Below are positions 55,420-64,000 of a stretch of DNA of 64,000 nucleotides, piece after piece. The stretch spans positions 1 to 64,000 of the forward strand of contig ARYC01001322.1 in assembly GCA_000711775.1 (NCBI GenBank), in the 5' to 3' direction. The translations under genes were made by a program, and so were the position numbers. Under the pieces are notes generated by a model. It had not been told where the DNA came from, did not search any database, and saw nothing but the letters and a program-made list of their open reading frames with translations. The DNA comes from Oxytricha trifallax. Its lineage: Eukaryota > Ciliophora > Spirotrichea > Sporadotrichida > Oxytrichidae. The stretch's first letter is position 1. Each line of letters starts with the position of its first letter.

Positions 55420-58400
55420 TTATCTAAATACATTTTTAAGATCATAAAGTTCATAATTGATCTAAGAGAAGGATCGAACTCATTTATTGCTAAAGTAATT
55501 TTAATACCTGAACTGCGTCAATCATCAACAAAATTGACATAACTTTTTTCTCCAAGTTGAATAAAATTTTTTAAATTATATGGATTTTTAAAGTATATTC
55601 TGCCGTCTTTACTAAGTAATTTGACTTGCTTCTCCTATACTTCTTCAAGTAGCTTGTTCTATATAATAGTCATTACTAATAAATGTCTCAATCTCATCAT
55701 TTGGATTGAGTTGTAAATTAAAAAAAGCATAGATGTGATAAGTAAATTTTGAGCTCTCGCTCTATTTCGGGAAAAATTTGTAAGAATTATGTGAGGTAAT
55801 CTTTCGACCAGCGTTTCTAGTACCATCTTAGAATATGCTACCTGAAGTGGCTGTATTGAAATTGTCTTAAAAAAGCTTCTAGAAGGTATTAATGAGAAAT
55901 TGTCTTTTGTTTTCAAGTTTAATTTTGAAAAGATGTAGGGATTATGTGAGGTCTATTCGTCTTCTGCAGTTCCTAGTAATTCTTTAGAATAGAACATCAT
56001 TTTATCAGAGATTCTCAATATTTAGTCATCTTCGATGTATAAGGAGAATGGCATTTAAATAAGAATTATATAAGTGTTTATTATAATTCATCCCAGTTGG
56101 TTTTTCTATAGCTAAAGTCATATCTTCTTTCACTACTTTATTCCGACAATTAATATCTTTAAATTGATATTTCTAAGGCAGTAGTTGTCAAACTATTATC
56201 AGGTTTGTTTAGTTCCTAGATAGCGATTTACATTGCTGCTACTACTTTTACTATCAAATGTATTGATTCATAAAAACCCAAAATGCCTATTCCTTAGCTG
56301 TCTTTACTAAAAACTAGAGTGTTATTGCATAAATATTTGAATAAATATAATAAGACAAAGAGTTTGTGCTTAAAATAATTCTTAGTAGATAATATTTTGT
56401 TTTACTGTAATATCATACATAAATATGGGATAACCTTCCTCAATTTTAATAAATGGCACATGTTCATGAATATATTATTGTACTAATGAATCTCTTTCTT
56501 TATAGTCTTTCATTAACATCTATAATGAAGCAAATGGTTTTCCAAGATATTTCGCAAATTCCTTAGGATCTGAAAATTTTGCAGAAAATACTTAAGTTTT
56601 CTGGTCTTAAATATTTTCTTTAGAATTCCTTCTTTATTTAGCTTCTTAATTCGTGTCTTGAGTTTGAATTGAATCTTAAATTAATGGGTCAGCTTACTGT
56701 AATGATAAAGTTTCATCTATGATACCCTTTTCTAAGAAAATATCTAAATATGGTTTTATACTTACACAATTTTCTCTCCCTTTAATTTCTTGACCGAGGG
56801 TTTCTGGTCTCTAATATTAAAATATATTTTTCAACTTATTCATAATTAGTCTAAAGTTCTTTTGAGATAGTCACTAATGAAGTTGTTTTAGTCAAATTCA
56901 TTTTTCATTTGCATTCTGATTACTTGTCTTATCAAGTTCTTTTGAAGTTTGAAGTTTTCTACTTCAGCTTTATAAGAATCTTTGAAATGAGTTCCATTTA
57001 AGTTTAATCTTGGCCTTAATGCCATTAGATCTACTATAATCTGAGCCATTCTTTACTGCTCTAATGTATCTGAGATATGTTCAAACTCTAACTTAATTAA
57101 TACTTGCTCAAGTTTTGCTTGATGGTAAGAGAATTCAGACTTAAAGAAGTCATCCAAAATCTCTAAACGATCCATAGCTGGGAATATATGGAGTAAGTCT
57201 TACTCTAATAATGGTTCTTATTTCTAAATGTAGAAGGAACCTATAAATTAAAAATTATTGCTGGGAAAATTGATTTAATCGTATCTTTAGAACCTCTTAC
57301 TCTAAATTTTCCATATCTAAGAAAGATGCATCAAACATAATATGAACACCAAAATCATCCTTGACCATATAATAACCTGTAGCTTCAGCAAGGTAAATGT
57401 AATCTACCCTTCTCATTAATCTTAATCCCTCCTCTTTTTTATTGCCAGCTTTCTTCAAGTTTTCAAGTTCTGCTGAAATTTCTTGTCTATCAAGAGCCTC
57501 TCAAAATGTAGTATGATACCTTTGGGTGATAGGGCATGCTGAGAAGATAATGTTTTAAAATCTACTGTTGAACTTAATCTTTTAGATATCCACTAGATGA
57601 TCGTTTTTTTATCAACCTCCTCTTTGTCGTTTTCTTGATAAATATCCTTCTTCACTGTTTTTGCTGTAAAACTTTGGGTAATCATTTTCTTATAACTAAG
57701 TTGGTTTTTACATGAGGAATATGATGTGTCTGTAAATCTTCCATTGGATTAAGTTGTGGCTGATTATCTTTCATTTGCAGTTTTTCTTCCTTCCTCCTCT
57801 GCCACTCGAAGCTCATCTTGTATATTTTCCATTGGCACTAAGAAATTCACATATCCCATAACTCTATCTCTCATTACCATTTCTCTCATTTTAATTACAA
57901 TGCACTTTTAGACAGCTCTAAAAGCATTTAAGATGTAGAGAAGCTCATTTTTTTGAGTCCCTTGCTCTTAAATATTTCAGTATATATATAAGGAAAATAG
58001 CAAATGTTGTGGTACTTGAAGCAAGCTGTTTTTATCATGTTTTTCCTATTCCTTAACAGGTTAGTATTCTGATTTTGTTTTAAGACAGCCTTTAAATATT
58101 GACAAGAAAGATCTTTCACCCTCTGTGAAGGAATATTCAGTATCAATCCTATCAACCATATCTTATTCTGAAAGAAATGCATTTTGTAATAAAAATTATG
58201 TCTTTATCTCTCCATGTTTGACCTTGTCATGATTAATGGATGATAGACTTTCAAGAATTAAGTTTACATTCGTTACATCTTAAACTTTGATAGGATCAAG
58301 AGTAAATTATAAACAGTCATCTATTAAGTTTTAGTCTCCTGCTAGAATAGATGCTTAGTATTTCTAATCATTCAACCAAATTATTATGAAATTTTATTTA

Positions 58401-59640
58401 ATTTACAAATTAATTTTTTTATTTCTATGAAAAGGCTCATAACATACAAATTAAACCCAAGTACATTTCTTTATGCTTACAGTTGGGAATCTTTTATTTA
58501 GCCTGCATTAAACTCACCAAAAAGTGCCCTTTCAACTAAATTAATGTACTCTGTATTTAAAAGTTCTTATTTTTACTTTATCTCAAATCTTTCTAGTCAT
58601 ATTATTAAAATACCTTTTTTACTAATTCTGTCTAAAACTTATTAAATGTTTTCTTTGCCAAAGTGGTAGAGTCTATTAGTGCTGGCACTGCATCATATTA
58701 AGCAAACTAACTCTCAATCACTTAAGTTTGGAAATATTTAGGGAAGAAAACAATAATGCTGCAAGCAAAAGAATGTCCATTATCTATTTCAAAATCTTCA
58801 TGTATTCCAAAAGGTGAACTTCTCTCTTAAAGTTAAAGTTTAAGCTCTATATCACTCCAAACAATCATCTTAAGTTTGTCATAATTATATATGCAAGTAT
58901 CTATGTACTTGTCATTTAAGTTATTGCTTCGATTCTCAAGCTTTTTAGTGCCTTAAGACTCTATAATTTTATTTAATTCTTGTAAGCCAGTAATTCCAAG
59001 CTTTCTGAAATTAATCAGATTTTGGTCTTTTTCTTATAATTATTTAAGGAAAGTTCTTTGCTTGTCTAAGATTTAAGATTTAAACTGTTAGAAATACTCA
59101 ATTGAATCCAAAAAATTTCATATCTGTGAGTCATTGGAGTCCATTTTACTCTTTGTATTTACTTCTCAGCGTCTTTGTTGATCTTTTCTTCGTAAGTTAA
59201 GATCCTTAAGTAAACATCTATATCATTAATTCTCAAGGAATTTAATGGAGTCTAGAAAATGATTAAATTAAATCAAGTTTAATTTTACCGTTTTTTCATC
59301 GAACTATGAACTAGCTTTATCATCCTTACCATTGGTCTGTCGACATTTAAGAAATTATTTTCTCCCTCTAGTCTAGAGTATTTCTTCACAGCCTTTTCCA
59401 ATTAAAATTTCAGCTTTGATTAAGTAGGACTGAATTTCAAAGAAACTTTATCAATTAATTCAGAAGTCAATGCGTGATGTGCCGATCTTTAGAGCAATTT
59501 ATATTTCTTGTGTTATAGTTTGTACTGTCTTCTTTTGAAGAAATTTGCTAATTCTTGCTTTGTTACTGAGGGGTTACTCTTATCTTGAATAAAATCGATA
59601 GAATCTTAAAACCAATAAAATTATCAAAATATTTACTTTG
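55420..59640 (-). pseudogene. Long coiled-coil protein, CCDC162-like (tentative), several frames
   Basis: Coding-like blocks in one order on the minus strand. Near 59580-59300: VTKQELANFFKRRQYKLQHK, HHALTSELIDKVSLKFSP, KAVKKYSRLEGENNFL. Near 59240-58650: INDIDVYLRILTYEEKIN, VKWTPMTHRYEIFWIQ, FGIHEDFEIDNGHSFACSII. Near 57400-56800: LRLMRRVDYIYLAEATGYYM, DDFGVHIMFDASFLDMENL, QQRMAQIIVDLMALRPRLNL. These blocks resemble a long, helical ciliate protein family that I associate with CCDC162, but the name is uncertain. No catalytic motif. AT-rich interruptions and frame changes mark IESs or decay; one TGA lies in HTTF-EALDRQE near 57500. Ends are approximate. Confidence 0.6.
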
Positions 59641-60170
59641 GAAACAATTAAAAATGCGGATTCTTTAATTTTGTATAAATATTAGATCAAAGGTATTTTA
59701 TATGCTCATTTAAGCTAACTATGTATACTCTATGAAGATCATCAGCAAACATGTGTGGAAGGTTCTGGTACTGGAGGAGTGGAAACTAATTTAACAAATT
59801 CAATCCTGTACTAGTTATATTTACTTGGCTCTTCCTGAAAGATCCTCCTATGGCTTTAAATAAAAACTCTCTTATCTCCCTTGTATAATAACCAATATAT
59901 ATTAATTAATATTCCAATGTAATTTAACAATTTGCTAAGTATTAATGAGACATCTATCAGCTAAGTCTTTATATGACTAATATTTTCAGAGAGCTGAAGA
60001 TGTATATCCTCCACTCTCTGAATATTTCGTTTGTTTTTAATGACTGACATTTATAATAATAATTATGTAACAGTCTTAAATTTATATTAATTAAACATGG
60101 TTTCAATTGTCACATTAATTCAATAATAAATCAAATTTACTTTTTTAACTATTAATAAGTTTAATCTATA
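59641..60170. other. AT-rich spacer between two minus-strand genes
   Basis: Contains a GC-richer patch near 59740-59850 without a convincing frame. It should hold the 5' region of the coiled-coil gene and the 3' region of the dehydrogenase gene. Confidence 0.4.
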
Positions 60171-63060
60171 TCATTTCATGCATTAAAGATTCTTAAGTGC
60201 TTCATCACACTCAGCCTGCTATAGCGATTTAGATCATTTCTTCTCTTTCGCCATAATTTGTACAGCTACCTTTAATAATTAAGTAGCAAGTTCTTTATTT
60301 ACAAATGGCATTGGTATCCTTCTGCAGAGTATATCATTAGGTTTTTCAGCTGCCATTTCTTATCTTACAGCGTAGAGTACTTCTGACTTTAAGTAGGGGT
60401 AGTCTGGATAAAGTCTGGTGTTCAATTTATTATCCATGCTAAGTCTCACCACTCTTAGAGCAACTGTTCTATAAGAAAGGTAGATATGGAGAGTTGCGTC
60501 TTTAGGTAGGTAATAAACAAAAAAAAGTGATCCTCATACTATTCTTAGATTTCATCTGGTAGCTATTAAATGCCATCCTTAATTTCAACTGCTGTGTAAC
60601 TTCCAAGCAATTTGAAATTATCGGTAATTGACTTCTCTTGCTTACATCGAGATGTGCCAAGTTTTAGTGAAAAATTCTATCGATAGTTTCTTCACCCATT
60701 TTCGTAAATGATGTCCACTTGCTTCCCATTAACGAGACTAGATTACTATTGCTAACTTCAATCACATTATTTCTTGACAAACTTGCGGTATCCTCAGTAG
60801 GTGCTCCATGAATCTTTTATCCAAGTATAATAATGTCTCTCTTTACTCTTCTCTTCATTTTCCTATAGTAAGTGCTATCATCTAACTCTTATATGTCCGT
60901 TATGCATTTTTTATCCTCTTCAGTTTCAACTACAAGGGGTCTATGCCTGACAAAGCACTTATCATATTGTTTTTAAAGTCATAATCTTTTCCAAATTTAG
61001 CTGATAATTCACTCACTATATAATCTATGTCTTACTAGAGAGGTTAAGGTGTGTGAGTTAATTCACATTTATCATTTGTAGTTCCTATCATGGCATGTCC
61101 AAAATAGTTAATGATGAAGATTAATCTTTATTCTTTTGTCTTGGGAATGATATTGCTCAAGTAAAGTACTCACAAGAAATTGCAAGTAATACTAAAATTA
61201 AAGATTATAATAATGCCTGAATTTTAAGGAAGCAAATCTTTTGGAAACATCAAGCAAGTGAGTTCCTCTTGATCCGGTAAGACGCCTCTGAGCTTAAGGG
61301 TTGTCTTTCAATCTTAGCTCATCAGCGTAAATGCCAGTACAATTTATATAATAAAAATACTTTATAATTATAAAAACAATCATAGTTTATATGAATAATA
61401 TGCATCAAATGATAAATTTTAATTTTAATGATAAAAATTAATAAAATAAAATAATCGAAATATAAAGTTAAATTTTTTAAGATTTATAATTGAGATATCT
61501 TTAATTATAAATTATATATGTTAGTTAATTGATTTTCTTCAGAAAATAAACTAATACTTTTCTTATTAATAACTCATTTATTTTGGTTGATTGACTAGCA
61601 CCTTGCTTATGACTTTAAATTGCTTTTTAGTTAAATTATCTTGAAGCAATGCCCCTACAATTTTCCCATGTTCATTCTTTAAGTAATCTACGAACTATGT
61701 GTAATTGTAATTGGCAATATAAGCAGCCTTCATGCCTGGATTACACAACGTTATTAAGTTACTTTTGAGATACTAATAAACATTGTATATTGTTATATAA
61801 GTCCACTTTTTATGAGAGAAATGTATCTAAATTCGAGCCAATCATTTAATCTTAATGCATAAGCACACCATTTTACCCATGAATTGCAGTTAGGCTCCTA
61901 GACATATCTCTAGCTTTTTCCTTTCCAAGAATTTTAAGTCCACCTAACCCGGTTTTTTGATATTCTGATTTGACAAGCTCTCTCAAGTAAAATATGTGCT
62001 AATTGGATTGTAACTAAATTACTAAGTTATACATGAAATGATAGAGAAAGGCGCCTGGGTAATAGAAGAAAGCTGTCTTAAAAAGTGGTGCACTTGGTAT
62101 AAGTAAATTCAATAAAAATTCCGAGATCACTTTATGATTATTGTCGTTAGATAAATAGTTAAAATCAAAATGATGTTCGATCCTTCTATATTAAGCTAAT
62201 TTATAATTAATTTTCTGAAAAACCACTATTTTTAGAAATTCTATTAGAAATTTAAGATATTCATTTTATAAGCTTAACATTTATAATCTTCTGGAGCATT
62301 AATTCATAAGGATTGGAAGTATTTATTTCCTTTTAATAATAAATTAAGTATAATTTATCATGTTATTCATTAAAATGATTAAAAATAAAATAATAATGAT
62401 GTTAGATTATTATTGAAGTATTTTTATTTTTATTTGAACAAACTTAAGTTCACTATTTATCACATTAAAGCATTCAAATGCAGCCTACCCCATAAATTAT
62501 GCTTGGCAATAAATTATTTCTGGTTTAAATGGCTTATTTTATAATGGTAAAGCAAACAAGAAGTGATTCTTCTCATGAAGAATTTCTTTTAGTAGTTCTT
62601 AATTTTCTAATGGATCCCCTTCTAGCATCATCATCTTTCAAAATACCTCATACCACCATGTACCCTTTTAGTTGATCTGCTTGAGGTTCCTGAAGCAAAA
62701 TCGTACTTTTCCACAACTGCACATTTCACACATTTGGATGCAGCTTCAAGTGCTACTCCAGCCCCACTTGCTACACCTCCAATATCTAATATATCTTATT
62801 CATTTTTCTCATCCATAATCTCCTTCAATTGCTATTGTCTAGTCTTCAACTTGAAATCATATCTGGCTTTCTCTGCCTTTTCCATCTTTATAAAATTTCC
62901 GACATAGTCATTGCCTTAGTAGGCCTCTGCTAATTTTGCCTGTAATGGGAATCTATAGTTGAACTCTTTCTTTTTGTAGATATCTGATAATTTAATTGCT
63001 ACTAGCGATGCAAAAGAAATCTGCACTGATTTTTTAAAGTAAAAACTTCATTAAACTCTC
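60171..63060 (-). pseudogene. GPD2: FAD-dependent glycerol-3-phosphate dehydrogenase (mitochondrial), germline locus
   Basis: Oxidises glycerol-3-phosphate to dihydroxyacetone phosphate and passes electrons to quinone at the inner mitochondrial membrane. Minus-strand order follows the family: FAD-binding GGVASGAGVALEAASKC and FASGTSSRSTKRVHGGMRYF (62790-62650), LLKEILHEKNHFLFALPL, YYPGAFLYHFMYNLV and GLGGLKILGKEKARDMSRSL (about 62070-61890), KAAYIANYNYTQFVDYLK, NCTGIYADELRLKD (61350), TPQPLQQDIDYIVSELSAKF, EDTASLSRNNVIEVSNSNLV and GSKWTSFTKMGEETIDR (60800-60680), YPDYPYLKSEVLYAVRQEMA and a C-terminal TGA at 60171. The C-terminal EF-hands of animal GPD2 are absent. AT-rich inserts (about 62160-62470, 61340-61560) look like IESs; several one-base shifts, e.g. 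near 62640. Confidence 0.85.
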
Positions 63061-63178
63061 TAGAATTAAAATATATATCTAAGCCATACAAATTGACGCC
63101 ATACTCTCTTACTTTTCAATTAAGTAGAATATTCATAAAGTCTTAATAATAAAAAGCCATCGATTATTATCTCTGAAA

Positions 63179-63582
63179 TTCAAACGGACTTCAATACTTT
63201 ACAGGCCTTTTCGAACATTACAAATTACAAATGTAAACACTGCTCAAAGCAGCAACAGAAATATTTCTCGCAGATCCAATGATTCAGTTAAGTCTTCAAG
63301 AGAAAAAACTAAGAACATAATCAAGAGTTCTAAATTAAGCTAAAAAAGACAGATAGTTTCAAGTAAGATAAATGTAATATAAAACCCTACGACAGTCAAT
63401 ACTTCAAGAAAACAGAAGTAGAATGTTGAATTGCAATACAAAAACTTTATTAAATATAACCAATTCCTATACTTAACCACAATATAGCGTGCAATAAAGG
63501 TACTCTGCTGGAAGTATATCTTAGTAATCAACTATAAAGCATGGAATCTATAACTAATCATTGATAAAAAATTAATCATACA
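63179..63582 (+). CDS. Ser/Arg/Lys-rich open frame, unknown protein
   Basis: With TAA/TAG as Gln the plus strand is open for over 130 codons to TGA near 63580, including RPFRTLQITNVNTAQSSNRN and RRSNDSVKSSREKTKN. The N-terminal two thirds are basic and Ser-rich, the end hydrophobic. It runs divergently from the dehydrogenase gene. No family, no certain start. Confidence 0.35.
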
Positions 63583-64000
63583 ATGACAGCTCTCTCTCTC
63601 TAAGAGAATTGCTGTTTCTTCAACTGTGACACCTTATAAATAACAAAATTAAGTTAATCAGCTCTTTAATTGTAGATTCCTGCTATCAAATGATAATCTT
63701 AGAGCGCGCTAGATTAACCTACCAATTTTGGCTATAAGTAATCTTAGAGTGACTATACATTTTAGTATTAAGAAACTAGACCATATCCTCAAAATTATAC
63801 GACTGGCAATACAACAACACTCAGCCTAGTTAAAATAAGATAATGAGTAGTTTGTTATAAACAGCTAGTCATTTGTTACACCCACATAGTCTGATTATAA
63901 TTGCTAAAGTTTAATAAGATTTAGATGGAATCTCAATCATCACCCTGAGTTCACTAATCATATCTTAAATTTAATAATTATAATGTTTAAAGTATTTAAC
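63583..64000. other. AT-rich end of window
   Basis: A CT-rich run (CTCTCTCTCTCT) near 63592 is the only notable feature. No gene recognised. Confidence 0.45.

Noticed and set aside
1..64000. CRISPR array or bacterial operon structure
   Set aside because: No regularly spaced direct repeats; introns, the ciliate code and telomere-like transposon ends show this is eukaryotic germline DNA.

Overview
This is AT-rich (roughly 75-80 percent A+T by eye) ciliate germline (micronuclear) DNA, most like Oxytricha trifallax or a close stichotrich relative. The main reasons are: (1) long protein-like frames appear only when TAA and TAG are read as Gln and TGA as the stop; (2) a full-length TBE (telomere-bearing element) lies at 13527-17687, with telomere-like CAAAACCCCAAAACCC ends and a 3-bp ANT target duplication; (3) gene pieces are short, relatively GC-rich islands separated by AT-rich DNA, as expected for macronuclear-destined segments (MDS) and internal eliminated sequences (IES); and (4) two IESs in a tetraspanin gene can be removed at short direct repeats (pointers) to restore the reading frame. 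Standard-code ORF calls in this window are mostly meaningless.

Layout. 1-2.7 kb: a decayed TBE-like element strewn with ATTTATGT octamers. 5.8-7.7 kb: LINE-type reverse transcriptase debris. 8.4-10.8 kb: small gene islands, one with a MORN repeat. 13.5-17.7 kb: the TBE (transposase, 22-kDa-type protein, zinc finger/kinase protein). 18.8-19.1 kb: a MITE with C4A4-like ends. 19.35-21.8 kb: a 2.45-kb element with about 320-bp inverted repeats and a superfamily 3 helicase (Rep-like) gene, itself hit by a 337-bp MITE. 22-32 kb: mostly featureless AT-rich DNA. 32.05-33.7 kb: an MT-A70 methyltransferase-family gene. 34.4-36.8 kb: an SF3B3 spliceosome-protein gene. 37.5-38.1 kb: an EF-hand fragment of a calcium-dependent kinase. 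38.09-48.74 kb: a 10.6-kb inverted-repeat transposon with ANT target duplication, carrying a SecA-like ATPase, a homologue of the TBE 22-kDa protein and a DD34E transposase, plus an embedded MDS-like island and a gene next to a telomere-like repeat. 48.7-63.6 kb: a gene-rich stretch with a small ORF, a YHYH-type protein, U1 snRNP C, a tetraspanin with two pointer-flanked IESs, a Q/N-rich protein, a 980-bp foldback repeat, a long coiled-coil protein (CCDC162-like, tentative), mitochondrial glycerol-3-phosphate dehydrogenase and a short ORF.

How it fits together. TBE-type transposases are known to take part in programmed genome rearrangement in Oxytricha, and the TBE, the 10.6-kb element and the 337-bp MITE all show ANT duplications, so one transposase family may have moved all three. 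Many gene pieces carry single-base frameshifts or one in-frame TGA, often where the family has Trp or Arg; they are germline paralogues in decay, carry undetected tiny IESs or introns, or contain sequence errors. The strongest candidates for an undescribed system are the SecA-like-ATPase transposon and the inverted-repeat SF3-helicase element. All homology calls come from motif reading by eye; no database search was possible.
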